The position numbers were made by a program, and so were the translations under genes. From Pleurocapsa sp. MO_226.B13 (GTDB taxonomy: Bacteria > Cyanobacteriota > Cyanobacteriia > Cyanobacteriales > Xenococcaceae): DNA of 24,037 bases. The stretch lies in NCBI GenBank assembly GCA_030064795.1, contig JASJEI010000097.1, positions 1-24,037 on the forward strand, in the 5' to 3' direction. The notes under the pieces were generated by a model. It did not search any database and was not told the DNA's origin. It was given only the letters and a program-made list of their open reading frames with translations. Positions 1 through 9,809 of the stretch are shown here, piece by piece (within the stretch, counting starts at the first letter, position 1; every line of letters starts with the position of its first letter).

Positions 1-3000
1 GGTGAAGGCTGTGGGGTGATTATTCTCAAGCGGTTGGCAGATGCCCGACGAGACGGCGATCGCATTTTAGCAGTCATTGAGGGTTCGGCAATTAATCAAG
101 ATGGCAAAAGTAACGGTTTAACTGCACCTAACGGACTGGCACAACAGACAGTAATTCGTCAAGCGTTGGCGAATGCTAAGATTACTCCCGTAGCTATTGG
201 TTATGTTGAATCTCATGGTACGGGGACATCTTTGGGCGATCCGATTGAGGTAAATTCTCTTAAGGCGGTATTGGGAGAGGAGGAGCGAACTTGTTATCTC
301 GGTTCGCTTAAAACTAATATCGGACACCTGGAAGCAGCAGCAGGAATTGCCGGATTAATTAAAACCGTTCTGTGTCTACGACATCAAGCTATTCCCCCAA
401 ATCTCCACTTTAAACAGTTAAATCCCCTAATCGATCTCTCAGATACAGGAATTACTATTCCCCAGTCACTACAGCCTTGGCAGAGTGAAAAACCAAGATA
501 TGCAGGGATAAGTTCGTTTGGTTTTGGTGGTACTAATGCTCATGTAGTCTTAGGTGAGTTGTCAAATCCTCTTGACGAGGGTGGGGATTTAGGGAATTTG
601 GGAAGTGGGAAGAAAGATGCATTACCCCAACGTTCGTTGCACTTGTTGACTCTTTCAGCGAAAAGCGAACAGGCGTTAAGTGATTTAGTTTTAAGCTATA
701 AAGACTATTTGGAAAACGATCGAGATCTAGATTTAGCCGATATTTGCTATACCGCTAATACGGGACGGACTCATTTTAATCATCGTTTGGCGATCGCTGC
801 TGAATCTAAGTCGCAACTACGATCGAGACTCGCTCAATTTATCGCTGGAGAAGCAAATAAAGGGATTATTGGCGATCGAATCGATCGCAGCAGTAATAAT
901 CAGATCGCCTTTTTGTTTACAGGACAGGGTTCGCAATATGTAAATATGGGCGATCGCCTCTACCAAACCCAACCAGTTTTTAAACAAGCTTTAGATCGAT
1001 GTGCGGAAATTCTCGATTCTTATCTAGATAAACCTCTGCTCGAAGTTTTATATCCCAGTCGTGCTTCACAACTGGCTTCTCATTCCTCCCTCCTAGATGA
1101 AACTGTCTATACTCAACCAGCAATTTTCGCCCTAGAATATGCTTTAGCCCAGATGTGGTTGGATTGGGGAGTGCAACCGACAACAGTAATCGGACATAGT
1201 GTCGGAGAGTACGTAGCTGCTACTGTGGCTGGAGTCTTTAGTTTGGCGGATGGTTTAAAACTAGTGGCTACTAGGGGGAAATTGATGCAGAGTTTATCCC
1301 AAGCAGGGGAAATGTATGCCGTATTCGCTACTGAAGATGAAGTAAGAGGGGCGATCGAATCTGAGGAGCAACAAGTAGCGATCGCAGCTATTAATACACC
1401 TCAGAGTATTGTGATCTCTGGAGAAGCCACCGCCGTCCAAAAAGCGATCGCTGGGTTTCAAGCCAGAGGAACTAAAACCAAACAATTAAAGGTTTCCCAC
1501 GCTTTTCATTCCCCGTTAATGAAGCCGATTTTGCCTGAGTTTAGTCGTGTGGCTCGGTCGATTGAGTATAATTTACCCCAGATCGAATTAGTTTCTAATG
1601 TTACGGGTCAAGTGACAGCAGAAGCAATAGCTACTCACGAATACTGGGTAAATCATATAGTTGCCCCAGTGCGCTTTGCCGAGGGAATGCAAACTCTAGG
1701 GCAAAATTGTAATATCTTTTTGGAGATTGGTTCAAAACCGATTTTATTAGGGATGGGACGTTCGGCTTTATCCAGCGATACCAGAAAAGCTAATACTGAG
1801 TGGTTGCCCAGTCTTCGTCCCAAAAAACAAGATTGGCAGCAAATTAACCACAGCGTCGCTTGTCTGTACGTTAAAGGAGTAGAAATCGATTGGCAAAGAT
1901 TTAATCTCGGTGTTAGCAGCAAAAAAGTGGCTTTACCTAGCTATCCTTTTCAAAGACAAAGTTATTGGTTAACTAAAAAGGATCGAGCTAGTAGCAAACT
2001 GGATGTATTTTTACCATCTCAAAACCAACCAGAAAAGCCCGATTTCTATCAAATAGAATGGCAGATAGATCGAGATAACTCCGATAGGGCGATCGAACTC
2101 AGTCAACATCCCTGGTTGATTTTTGCTGACGATCGCGGTTTGACAGCTAAGTTAGAGGCTGAATTCAAACAACAGCAACAAGCCTATATCCCGATCCAAA
2201 AAAGTTATTTTAGTTCTCAGGATCTGACTGGGATATTGCAAGATAACCAAGAGTTGCAGGGTATTATTTATCTCACGGGATTAAATAACTCCCAAACAGA
2301 AACTATTGCAGAAATTAATCGCTATCAGCAACAGCACTGTACTAATCTGTTAAATCTGGTTCAATCTTTGTACGCCAACTCCGTCACTGCGCCGATTTGG
2401 TTGGCAACCAGAGGCGATCGAGAAATTACCAATAAGCTCGATGCGGGTGCTGTGGCTTCTAGTTGTCTCTGGGGATTTGCCAGCGCGATCGCCATGGAAC
2501 ATCCTGAATATTGGGGTGGCATTGTCGATTTTAATAGCCAACCCGAAGCAAATGAAGCTGAAAGTCTACTCAGGATAATTAGCAGTAAAACCAATGAAGA
2601 TCGTCTGGCAATTCGTCAAGATAAAGTTTATGTCCCTCGCTTACAACGCTCAACAGTAGCTAGAGAGTCAGATCGAGCAATTGATAGTCAGGGTGCATAT
2701 CTAATTACTGGTGGATTGGGTTCGTTGGGCTTGAAAATCGCTCGCTGGCTGGTAACTAAAGGGGCTAAAAATCTCTTGTTGCTAGGCAGAAGTAAGCCCT
2801 CAGCAGAAGCTCGACAACAAATCGAGGGATTAAAACAACAAGGCGTTAAGGTTAAAGTCATCCAAGCCGATATTACCGATTACCATTCTCTAAAACAAGC
2901 TTTTGTCTTCTCCCCTTCTACTCCCCTCAAGGGAGCGATCCACGCAGCGGGGGTATTAGATGATGGCTTGCTTCAAGGGCAAACTTGGACGAGATTTAAT

Positions 3001-5541
3001 CAAGTTATTGCCCCGAAAGTAACTGGTGCTTGGAATTTACACCTGTGTACCAAAGATCTTCCTTTGGATTTCTTGGTTTTATTCTCTTCGGTGGCATCTT
3101 TAATTGGTTCGCCAGGACAAAGCAACTATAGCGTCGCTAATACAGGTTTAGATGCGATCGCTCGTTATCGTCGCAGTCTAGGTTTACCCGCCTTAAGCAT
3201 TAACTGGGGTGCTTGGGGAGATAGCGGAATGGCAGTAGAACGAGGATTTAAGATTCCAGGCTTGAATTTAATTAATCCCCAGACTGGATTAGATGCTTTA
3301 GAGGAGTTATTGACTAGTAATTTAACTCAGGTGGGCGTTATCAGTGCAGATTGGCAACAGTTAAGCCAGAAGTTCCCCTATCTACAGCAGTCTAATTATT
3401 TTGCTCGATTAGTCCCTCAGTCAGAGGAGGACAATTCAGCAGTAAACAAGCAGATCTTAGCGGAATTATTAGCAACCAAAGCCGAAAACCGTCCAGCCTA
3501 TCTAACCGACTACTTACAAAAGGCGATCGCGGAAATACTTCAGATCGAACCTGCTAAGCTTTCTGTCAACAAGAGTCTATTAGATCTGGGTATGGATTCT
3601 TTGATGGTGATGGAAGCGATCAACCAATTAAAAGCCGATTTACAGTTGATTCTCTATCCCAGAGAATTTTACGAACATCCGCAAATTACTACTTTGGCAG
3701 AATATTTAGCAGTCGAATTTACCAAAACCCATCAACAACCAAATATAGCTGCCGTCAACAAACCTCAAGCAAAACTAGACCTAATCAAAGATAAATTACC
3801 CCCTGCTGCCTTTATCCTCTCCAGTCCTCGTTCTGGTTCGACTTTACTACGGGTGATGCTGGCTGGACACCCCGATATATCTGCGCCTCCAGAATTACAT
3901 CTGTTACCATTCGAGACGATGACAGAGCGAGAGCGAGAATTAGGAGTTTCTCAACTAGGAGAAGGGCTAAAAAGGGCTTTTATGAGCTTTAAAGGTATTA
4001 ATGCCGAAGAAAGTCAACAATTAGTTGAGAGGTTAATTGCCGAAAATCTCTCAGTAGCCCAAGTCTATCAACTGCTACAGCAGCTAAGTGGCGATCGCCT
4101 TTTATTAGATAAATCTCCTAGTTATGCCAGTAACCGCGAAACCTTAAATAAAGCAGAAACTATTTTCAACAATGCCAAATATATCCATTTAGTTCGTCAT
4201 CCCTACGCAGTAATTGAATCTTTTGCGCGGATGCGCATGGATAAACTAATCGGTGGTGATAGCGATCCTTACGAGATGGCCGAGTTAATTTGGCGCGATA
4301 GCAACCAGAATCTACTCGATTTTGCTCAAGAAATCGACCCAGAACGCTATCATCTGGTTTATTACGAAGATTTAGTCAGTAAACCCCGACAGGTAATCAC
4401 AGAAATTTGCCAATTTTTAGACATTCCCTTTAATGAGGCGTTATTGACTCCCTATCAAGGCGATCGCATGACCGATGGTGTAAGTAGTACGGCTATGTCT
4501 CTAGGCGATCCTAATTTCCTCAATCATCAAAAAATTGAGGCTCAACTTGCTAATACTTGGCGAGAAATCAGACTCCCTAACCCGTTAGGCAGATACAGTC
4601 AGCAACTTGCCAAACAGCTAAACTACGAACTACCTCAAGAAGCCAATACCGATGTTGTAGATCTACTGATGGAGGAAACTTTAATTACCATCAGAGGACT
4701 AAAAATCTGTCTCTGTACCTGGGGGCCAGAAGAAGGACCATTAGTTCTTTGCTTACATGGCATTTTAGAACAGGGTGCAGCTTGGTCGGAAGTAGCAATT
4801 CGTTTAGCGCAAAAAGGTTATCGCGTAATTGCTCCCGACTTGCGGGGACACGGAAGGAGCGATCGCGTTGGTAAAGGTGGTTCGTATAACCTAATTGACT
4901 TTTTGGGAGATATTGATGCGATCGTCGAGAATTTAGCAGGAAGAGCCTTTGTCTTAGTGGGACACTCTTTAGGTTCGGTACTAGGAGCGATTTTTACCAC
5001 CATTAGACCCCAAAGAATTAAAAACATCATCTTAGTCGAAACTATCCTACCTACCGCCCAGGAAGATGAAGATCCGACCACTGCTTTGACCAATCAACTA
5101 AACTATATGGCTTCTCCTCCAGAACATCCTGTATTCCCCGATGTCAAAACAGCAGCGGAACGTTTGCGCAAAGCCACTCCCGCCATTTCCCCTGCTTTAG
5201 CAATGCTCTTGGCTGAAAGAATTACCGAACCCTGTGAAGGGGGAGTCAGATGGCGTTGGGAACCCCTATTGCGGACAAGGGCTGGTATTAGCTTAAATGG
5301 CATCGGGCGATCGCGCTATCTCAATCTACTCAAAAAAATTAAAGTTCCCATCACCCTGGTTTACGGCGACCAAAGCAACTTTAACCGCGTCGAAGATTTA
5401 AACAAACAACAAGAAGCTATGCCCAATGCCACCAGAGTAGTAGTTTCTGGCGGACACAACCTACCTCTAGAAGCACCTTCAGCATTGGCAAAAATTATTA
5501 GTGGTGCAGTCGCAGCCATAACTAATAAATTAATTCCCTAG
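1..5541 (+). CDS. Type I polyketide synthase, terminal alkene-forming module (partial, 5' end outside window)
   Basis: The frame is open from base 1 ([11 protein letters not shown]), so this gene enters from the left edge and the first in-window start-like codon is not a real start. Domains in order: the C-terminal half of a ketosynthase with its two histidine motifs ([10 protein letters not shown] near 214 and KTNIGH near 310; the active-site Cys lies outside the window); an acyltransferase with GHSVGE (Ser codon 1198) and HAFH (1498), which indicates malonyl-CoA; a ketoreductase (about 2690-3230) with GGLGSLG and an LDD motif typical of B-type reductases; an ACP with GMDSLM (Ser codon 3598); a PAPS-dependent sulfotransferase (about 3810-4570) beginning SSPRSGST; and an alpha/beta-hydrolase thioesterase with GHSLG (Ser 4966), Glu 5038 and His 5455. 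In the CurM/Ols family the ST sulfates the beta-hydroxyl, then the TE hydrolyses, decarboxylates and eliminates sulfate to give a terminal alkene. Whether a fatty-acyl loading part (FAAL-ACP) lies upstream cannot be seen. Confidence 0.93.
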   Translation, partial: GEGCGVIILKRLADARRDGDRILAVIEGSAINQDGKSNGLTAPNGLAQQTVIRQALANAKITPVAIGYVESHGTGTSLGDPIEVNSLKAVLGEEERTCYLGSLKTNIGHLEAAAGIAGLIKTVLCLRHQAIPPNLHFKQLNPLIDLSDTGITIPQSLQPWQSEKPRYAGISSFGFGGTNAHVVLGELSNPLDEGGDLGNLGSGKKDALPQRSLHLLTLSAKSEQALSDLVLSYKDYLENDRDLDLADICYTANTGRTHFNHRLAIAAESKSQLRSRLAQFIAGEANKGIIGDRIDRSSNNQIAFLFTGQGSQYVNMGDRLYQTQPVFKQALDRCAEILDSYLDKPLLEVLYPSRASQLASHSSLLDETVYTQPAIFALEYALAQMWLDWGVQPTTVIGHSVGEYVAATVAGVFSLADGLKLVATRGKLMQSLSQAGEMYAVFATEDEVRGAIESEEQQVAIAAINTPQSIVISGEATAVQKAIAGFQARGTKTKQLKVSHAFHSPLMKPILPEFSRVARSIEYNLPQIELVSNVTGQVTAEAIATHEYWVNHIVAPVRFAEGMQTLGQNCNIFLEIGSKPILLGMGRSALSSDTRKANTEWLPSLRPKKQDWQQINHSVACLYVKGVEIDWQRFNLGVSSKKVALPSYPFQRQSYWLTKKDRASSKLDVFLPSQNQPEKPDFYQIEWQIDRDNSDRAIELSQHPWLIFADDRGLTAKLEAEFKQQQQAYIPIQKSYFSSQDLTGILQDNQELQGIIYLTGLNNSQTETIAEINRYQQQHCTNLLNLVQSLYANSVTAPIWLATRGDREITNKLDAGAVASSCLWGFASAIAMEHPEYWGGIVDFNSQPEANEAESLLRIISSKTNEDRLAIRQDKVYVPRLQRSTVARESDRAIDSQGAYLITGGLGSLGLKIARWLVTKGAKNLLLLGRSKPSAEARQQIEGLKQQGVKVKVIQADITDYHSLKQAFVFSPSTPLKGAIHAAGVLDDGLLQGQTWTRFNQVIAPKVTGAWNLHLCTKDLPLDFLVLFSSVASLIGSPGQSNYSVANTGLDAIARYRRSLGLPALSINWGAWGDSGMAVERGFKIPGLNLINPQTGLDALEELLTSNLTQVGVISADWQQLSQKFPYLQQSNYFARLVPQSEEDNSAVNKQILAELLATKAENRPAYLTDYLQKAIAEILQIEPAKLSVNKSLLDLGMDSLMVMEAINQLKADLQLILYPREFYEHPQITTLAEYLAVEFTKTHQQPNIAAVNKPQAKLDLIKDKLPPAAFILSSPRSGSTLLRVMLAGHPDISAPPELHLLPFETMTERERELGVSQLGEGLKRAFMSFKGINAEESQQLVERLIAENLSVAQVYQLLQQLSGDRLLLDKSPSYASNRETLNKAETIFNNAKYIHLVRHPYAVIESFARMRMDKLIGGDSDPYEMAELIWRDSNQNLLDFAQEIDPERYHLVYYEDLVSKPRQVITEICQFLDIPFNEALLTPYQGDRMTDGVSSTAMSLGDPNFLNHQKIEAQLANTWREIRLPNPLGRYSQQLAKQLNYELPQEANTDVVDLLMEETLITIRGLKICLCTWGPEEGPLVLCLHGILEQGAAWSEVAIRLAQKGYRVIAPDLRGHGRSDRVGKGGSYNLIDFLGDIDAIVENLAGRAFVLVGHSLGSVLGAIFTTIRPQRIKNIILVETILPTAQEDEDPTTALTNQLNYMASPPEHPVFPDVKTAAERLRKATPAISPALAMLLAERITEPCEGGVRWRWEPLLRTRAGISLNGIGRSRYLNLLKKIKVPITLVYGDQSNFNRVEDLNKQQEAMPNATRVVVSGGHNLPLEAPSALAKIISGAVAAITNKLIP

Positions 5542-5581
5542 CGAAGTTGAGGAGATGGGGAGATCGGGAGATATATATTAA

Positions 5582-6499
5582 ATGAAATCAAAACTGCTTA
5601 TCGCCATCTACTTATTATTAATTAGTCTGGCGAGCCGTTTACCTTTCTTCTTCGTTGATGTCATCAATTGGGATGAAAGCACCTTTATCCTGATGGGACA
5701 GTCGGTTTTAGATGGACATCTTCCCTATACAGAACTTTGGGATATCAAACCACCCCTAGCCTTTGTCTCTTATGCCTTATTAATTGCCTTGTTGGGGAAG
5801 AGTATAATCTCAATTCGTCTCGGAGGGGTAATATCAGTTTTTCTGACATCATGGTTAGTTTATGCGATCGCGGAAAATATTTGGCGTAGACGTGCGGGAA
5901 TCTTAGCAGCTACTTTATTTATAGTCTTGTCTGCACTAATTCCTGATGGACAAGCTATTATGACCGAACACATGGCATTGCTTCCCCTCATGGCTGGTTT
6001 GGCTGTCTTGGTTTTAAATCGATCGACTTTAAGGGTTCTCTTGGTTGCAGGTATCTTGTTGACCATTGCTACCCTAATTAGGCTCAATCTAGCTTATGTA
6101 GTGGTAAGCGTTGGCTTGTGGATACTCTTTAGCCATTTCAAACCCAAACTAAAAACTTTTTGGCGTGTCCTAGCCTACTGTTGCGGTAGTTTCGGGACAA
6201 TTTTTTTAACCTATATTCCCTATTTAGTTACGGGTAACGGCGAAATTTGGCTATCTTCAGTAATATTAGCTCCCCTGGGCTACTCTAGCTCTCAAGAAAA
6301 TGTCTGGAAAACCTTTCAAGCGCAAATAAATTTTATCCTCGCCAGTATTTCACCACTGCAAGAAATAAATAATCTTTTGCCCGATCGCTCCATCGTACCA
6401 GAATTTCTCTTACCAGCAAGAGAATTACCAGTAGAATTAGTTGGAATTAGCTTACTAGTTTGGTTAGCAGGCTTAGGTGGAGCATTTATTATTAGTGAC
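5582..6499 (+). pseudogene. GT-C membrane glycosyltransferase (GT39/ArnT-like), 5' fragment split by IS
   Basis: These 306 codons begin with an ATG 40 bp after the PKS stop, so co-transcription with the PKS is plausible. The protein is strongly hydrophobic with several membrane spans. It carries the early acidic motif of polyprenyl-phosphate sugar transferases (NWDES, about residues 29-33) followed by a KPP motif in the first periplasmic loop, as in dolichyl/undecaprenyl-phosphate mannosyl or arabinosyl transferases. The frame stays open only to a stop at 6512-6514, four codons into foreign sequence (CSQR). The matching C-terminal half starts at 8031. Joining 6499 to 8031 gives a continuous 530-residue reading frame of normal family length, reading IISD then VKQWK. 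The sugar and acceptor are unknown. The gene is inactive as a single polypeptide unless the element excises. Confidence 0.85.
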
Positions 6500-6660
6500 T
6501 GCTCCCAACGCTAAATTTTAGTGACTTGCGTCACTAAAACTATAGCGTGGGCTTCCATTGTCGCCAATGGATCTTACTGTCCCGTCAGAAGAATCTGATT
6601 GGCGCCACTACATGCGGCGAACTATGGGCCTTTGTCTAGGCAGTCAGGCCCCCGACAGCC
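6500..6660 (-). ncRNA. Candidate omega-RNA scaffold region of the tnpB element
   Basis: In IS200/IS605 elements the guide (omega) RNA covers the 3' end of tnpB and the following element end, and its guide is taken from the flanking host DNA. Here that region is 6660 down to 6500 on the minus strand and includes the hairpin at 6504-6551. The predicted guide would begin with the reverse complement of the glycosyltransferase sequence just left of 6500 (GTCACTAATAATAAATGC). This placement is from family knowledge. No RNA boundary or promoter can be shown from sequence alone. Confidence 0.35.
6504..6551. repeat. Subterminal hairpin at the tnpB-3' end of the IS
   Basis: The stem has an outer part CCCAACGCTA (6504-6513) paired imperfectly with TAGCGTGGG (6543-6551), and a perfect 10-bp inner part TTTTAGTGAC (6516-6525) paired with GTCACTAAAA (6530-6539) around a TTGC loop. 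The outer stem sequence recurs in the hairpin at the other end of the element. Confidence 0.85.
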
Positions 6661-7901
6661 CGACTTGACAGTCTATTTCTTTCCCCCAAAGTCCTTGGGT
6701 ACTATGTTTTTCTATGCCTCGGTTACACAATTCTTGAGCTGATGCTATATCTCTATCAGTTTCGTACAGACACGACTGACAAGAATGCATTCTATCCTCT
6801 AGTTCTTTTCTGACTTCAATACGGCAATTAGGACAAGTCTGACTACTGCCACGATGATCTACTTCATCAACAAACACATTTCGTTTTTTGCCAACATATT
6901 TGAGTATTTGTCTGAACTGACCAAAAGCAGCATCTATCGTGTGCTTGCCCAAAAAACCTTTTGCCATGATACGAAAGTCGATATCTTCGAGGAAGATAGT
7001 ATCTGCCATATTACATAATTTATGGGCAAGATTGAACTGGTAGTTTTTACGTGCCATAGCAATATGATTGTGCATCGCCTCTACTTTCTTTCTGGCTTTT
7101 TCGTAGTTTGCCCCACGTTTTGGTTTTTTAGACAATCTATGTTGTAGCACTTTCAGCCGACTGTATAGCGTCTTGAAAAACTTACGTCCAGGCTCGACAA
7201 AACCATCAGAAGTAGTGCAATAAGATAACAAACCTACATCAACTCCGATACAGTGTCCGTGGAACACTGGCTCAGGGAGCTCGATATCCGAACGGGTTGC
7301 AATCACAACATACCAACATGACGCTTTTTTCAGTACCCTGACCTGCTTGACTACAAATCCTTCTGGTATTGGTCGATGTAGATTAATCTGCACCATCCCC
7401 AGTTTGGGTAATTTGATTTGCCAAATCCCCCCTTTTATTCCCCCCTTATCAAGGGGGGAATAAAAGGGGGGATCGTTTGAACTGAGGGAAAAGTATCGAC
7501 TTTAGTTGCCCGTGTTTTTTCCACCTGGGAAAGCCATAACCTCTATCTCGGAAAAAATCTATTGCATCATGTAATCTTCGGATAGAGGTCTGAAGAACTT
7601 GCGAGGGGACTGCTTTGAGCCGAGGAAACTTTTTCTTAGCTGCTGGTAGGTTGTTTTGCTGTTGCCCGTATCCAGGAAACGGATAATCAGGAGGCATGAT
7701 ATATTCTGATTCCAGACTACACCTATCAACTGAACACTTACGAGAACCAATGTAGTCTTTGATTTCTCTAAGTGCATAGTTATAACTGACACGGCAAGTT
7801 TCTAACCACTCTAGTAGTTGCTCTTGCTGCGCAGCATCAGGATAAATTCTCTAGGTGTAGTTGAGTATCATACAGATGATTCTACTACACTTTTTAGTCA
7901 T
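6644..7901 (-). pseudogene. tnpB: TnpB-like RNA-guided nuclease, inactivated by a nonsense codon and a palindrome insertion
   Basis: The C-terminal part (from 7396 down) has the RuvC-type acidic residues in IGVDVG, LEDIDF and TDRDIASA, plus a zinc finger (CPNC...CQSC), the standard TnpB/Fanzor layout. The N-terminal part is recoverable: an ATG at 7901 opens a frame typical of TnpB N-termini, but codon 17 (7853-7851) is TAG where related proteins have Tyr (LNYTYRIYPD pattern). A second lesion is a 49-bp palindrome at 7425-7473, which shifts the frame and causes a stop at 7449. Deleting exactly those 49 bp rejoins PQFKR to WQIKLPKLG in frame. The repaired gene would be 402 codons, normal for the family. 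The internal Met codons at 7697 and 7396 could start fragments but not a functional enzyme. Confidence 0.88.
7425..7473. repeat. 49-bp perfect palindrome inserted in tnpB
   Basis: Arms of 23 bp (7425-7447 and 7451-7473) are exact reverse complements around a 3-base ATC loop. Each arm holds two six-base C (or G) runs separated by TTTTATT/AATAAAA. Palindromes of this C6/G6 style are, from general knowledge, frequent interspersed repeats in cyanobacterial genomes. It lies inside tnpB and its removal restores the reading frame. No flanking duplication is evident. Confidence 0.9.
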
Positions 7902-7910
7902 GGTAAATTA

Positions 7911-7943
7911 CTAATTGTAACGCCATCGAGGCATTACAATTAG
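7911..7943. repeat. Inverted repeat just upstream of tnpB start
   Basis: CTAATTGTAA (7911-7920) and TTACAATTAG (7934-7943) are exact inverted copies. GCC and GGC inside can extend the stem around an ATCGA loop. It sits 10 bp beyond the tnpB ATG, in its 5' untranslated or promoter region. Confidence 0.75.
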
Positions 7944-8020
7944 TTTGGGGGATAGCTGTATCCCAACGCTCATCACGACATTCTTGGTGATAGAGCGTGG
8001 GACGCGCGCTATCCCCCAAA
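7944..8020. repeat. Large cruciform at the tnpB-5' end of the IS
   Basis: The outer arms TTTGGGGGATAGC (7944-7956) and GCTATCCCCCAAA (8008-8020) are a perfect 13-bp inverted repeat. They enclose a second hairpin, CCCAACGCT (7962-7970) with AGCGTGGG (7994-8001), that matches the hairpin at the opposite end of the element. This is the expected foldback left end of an IS200/IS605-type element. Confidence 0.85.
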
Positions 8021-8030
8021 CCCCCTAGAC

Positions 8031-8705
8031 GTTAAACAATGGAAAAGCTTACCGCCGACTAAAAAACAACAACTAATATTACTAGCAACCTTCTTCTTGG
8101 GTACAGAAATTTCTATTATCAGAAGCGGAGCGAGTTACGATCATTATTTTATTCAGGTTATTCCTTTTTTTGCTTTGACCGCTGCTTACTTCTGGGACGA
8201 GCAACTCCGCAAAAAAAGCCGTTTTCTGACGACTATGGCGATCGCTTTTCTGCTTTCTCTCTCCCTCAAATTAATTTTGGCTCAATATCAAGTTATTGGC
8301 GATCGCTTGCTAGCAAGACAACCTTTAAACTATGGTACGGGGTACGAAATTGCTAATTATCTAAGGGAAAACAATCCCACTCAAGAACCCCTTTACATGA
8401 TGAGCGATCACATTGTTTACTGGTTTCTCGATCTCAAACCGATTAGTAAATCGACTACTCACCCTTCTAATATTGCCAAAGAATACCTCCTCAAACACAT
8501 TCCCAATTCTCATCCTCTTACTACCGCAGAACTAGCTAGAGTCTTGGCTATCCAACCCAAGTTTATTATCAAACCCAAGCAACTGGGCTACATCAAAGAA
8601 GATAGTCCTAGTGGATTATTATTAGCAAATGTTTTAACCACTAAATACCAATTAGTCGGGGAAATCCAAGGTAGAGAAATTCATCGCATTATCTTGTTTC
8701 CTTGA
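8031..8705 (+). pseudogene. GT-C membrane glycosyltransferase, 3' fragment
   Basis: These 224 codons continue the gene that begins at 5582, in the same frame once the IS is removed. The sequence reads VKQWKSLPPTKKQQ, then hydrophobic spans and the YDHYF motif of a late membrane helix, and ends with a soluble C-terminal part. A TTG at 8097 could in principle start a 202-residue fragment, but it lies inside a membrane helix and has no convincing ribosome site, so independent expression is doubtful. HIP1 sites (for example around 8236 and 8299) show this is resident DNA, unlike the element beside it. Confidence 0.83.
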
Positions 8706-8707
8706 AT

Positions 8708-8714
8708 TTATTAG
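8708..8714. repeat. Target-site duplication, left copy (TTATTAG)
   Basis: Exact 7-bp direct repeat of 9810-9816, immediately outside the left inverted end of the IS at 8715. Confidence 0.85.
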
Positions 8715-9809
8715 CTGATGTTACGCAAAAGCTATCATATTAAGATGGATATGAAGCTTTTGGAACTATATAGCGATTATATTATTAGCTCGTTCGGACA
8801 AGTAACGGCGACGGGATTGTCACGGGCGTTAGAAGGAATTGTCAGCCACGATAAAATAACTCGTTTTCTATCGAAAGAAGATTGGAGCTCCAAAGAACTA
8901 TGGAAACTGGTCAAATCAGGAGTCAGAGAGCATGAAAAAGAAGACGGCGTATTGATAGTAGATGACACGATTGAAAAAAAACCACACACAACTGAAAGTG
9001 AATTAATTTGTTGGCATCACGACCACTTAGAGAATCGTCCGGTCAAAGGAATCAATCTAATCAACTATGTCTACAACGTAGATGAAATAAGTATTCCAGT
9101 GGGGTTTGATGTAGTCAAAAAGCCGATTAAACTTTGTTCCCTCAAAACCAAAAGAGAAAAACGTCAGGCAACTGTAACCAAAAATGAATTGGTGAGAAAT
9201 CAATTAAAAATATGTCAGAGAAATCAACTTCAATATAAGTATGTGCTGAGTGATAGCTGGTTTTCTTCCAAGGAGAATATGGACTTTATTCATGAGGATT
9301 TAAACAAGCATTTCATCATGGCACTTAAAAGTAACCGCACAATAGCACTGAGCCAAGAAGACAAAAAACCGGGGAATTTTATCCGAGTTGATTCAATCTC
9401 TTGGTTAGAACAAAGGTCAGTTAGAGGGTGGCTTAAAGGACTAGATTTTCCTGTGTTAATCCATCGTCAAGTCTTTAAAAACAAAGATGGAAGTACTGGC
9501 ATTCTGTATTTAGCCTGTAGTGAATTAGACTGTGAACCCTCTGAGATAGAAGCAATCTACAAAAAACGGTGGAACGTGGAAGTCTTTCATAAAACACTCA
9601 AATCTAATACTGGTTTGGCGAAGTCTCCGACCAAATGTATTCGGACTCAGACTAACCATATTTTTATGTCGATTTATGCTGCATTTCAATTGGAATGCCT
9701 AAAACTCAAACATCATATGAATCATTTTGCTTTGCGTGGTCGTATTTACGTCAAAGCATTACAACAAGCTATGTCTGAATTGCACTTACTCAAGACTGCG
9801 TAACGTCAG
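8715..9809 (+). mobile_element. IS4/IS701-like insertion sequence, apparently complete
   Basis: The 1,095-bp element is bounded by imperfect 13-bp terminal inverted repeats, CTGATGTTACGCA at 8715-8727 and TGCGTAACGTCAG at 9797-9809 (one mismatch). It is flanked by an exact 7-bp direct repeat TTATTAG (8708-8714 and 9810-9816), the signature of a staggered-cut insertion. It holds one intact transposase gene and no HIP1 octamer. It landed between the glycosyltransferase stop (8703-8705) and the stop codon of the convergent merR-type gene. Before insertion these two genes ended only a few bases apart. Confidence 0.88.
8718..9803 (+). CDS. DDE transposase of the IS4/IS701-like element
   Basis: This is a cut-and-paste transposase of 361 residues from the longest start. 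The catalytic triad is visible: VDDT (about residue 82), SDSWF (about 178) and the C-terminal Y-(2)-R-(3)-E-(6)-K signature in YKKRWNVEVFHKTLK, which defines the IS4-type DDE fold. Both ends of the frame lie inside the element's inverted repeats: the ATG at 8718 overlaps the left repeat and the TAA at 9801-9803 overlaps the right. The family N-terminus normally begins close to the LYSDY motif, so ATG 8745 or 8751 is the more likely true start. No frameshift is present and the gene looks functional. Confidence 0.88.
   Translation: MLRKSYHIKMDMKLLELYSDYIISSFGQVTATGLSRALEGIVSHDKITRFLSKEDWSSKELWKLVKSGVREHEKEDGVLIVDDTIEKKPHTTESELICWHHDHLENRPVKGINLINYVYNVDEISIPVGFDVVKKPIKLCSLKTKREKRQATVTKNELVRNQLKICQRNQLQYKYVLSDSWFSSKENMDFIHEDLNKHFIMALKSNRTIALSQEDKKPGNFIRVDSISWLEQRSVRGWLKGLDFPVLIHRQVFKNKDGSTGILYLACSELDCEPSEIEAIYKKRWNVEVFHKTLKSNTGLAKSPTKCIRTQTNHIFMSIYAAFQLECLKLKHHMNHFALRGRIYVKALQQAMSELHLLKTA

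Larger units (their letters stand above)
6500..8030 (-). mobile_element. IS200/IS605-type insertion element, tnpB-only, inserted in the glycosyltransferase gene
   Basis: The stretch interrupts a gene whose frame is restored when it is removed. Its ends carry subterminal hairpins that share the same stem sequences, CCCAACGCT and AGCGTGGG (6504-6551 and 7962-8001), as expected for the foldback ends recognised by the tyrosine transposase of this family. Only a tnpB relic is present and no tnpA is visible, so mobility would need TnpA in trans. Read along tnpB (minus strand), the left end abuts the flank sequence GTTTAAC, which is the position of the target/TAM motif in this family. No target duplication is seen, as expected. 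The exact ends are uncertain by a few bases because GAC occurs at both junctions. Confidence 0.8.

Noticed and set aside
7559..7792. Separate 77-residue minus-strand protein beside tnpB
   Set aside because: It is an alternate frame over the tnpB N-terminal region. The real frame there contains the TnpB-like PDYPFPGYG and AVPSQVLQ segments.
8097..8705. Independent 202-residue membrane protein
   Set aside because: It joins in frame to the 5582-6499 fragment across the IS, and its apparent TTG start lies within a membrane helix.
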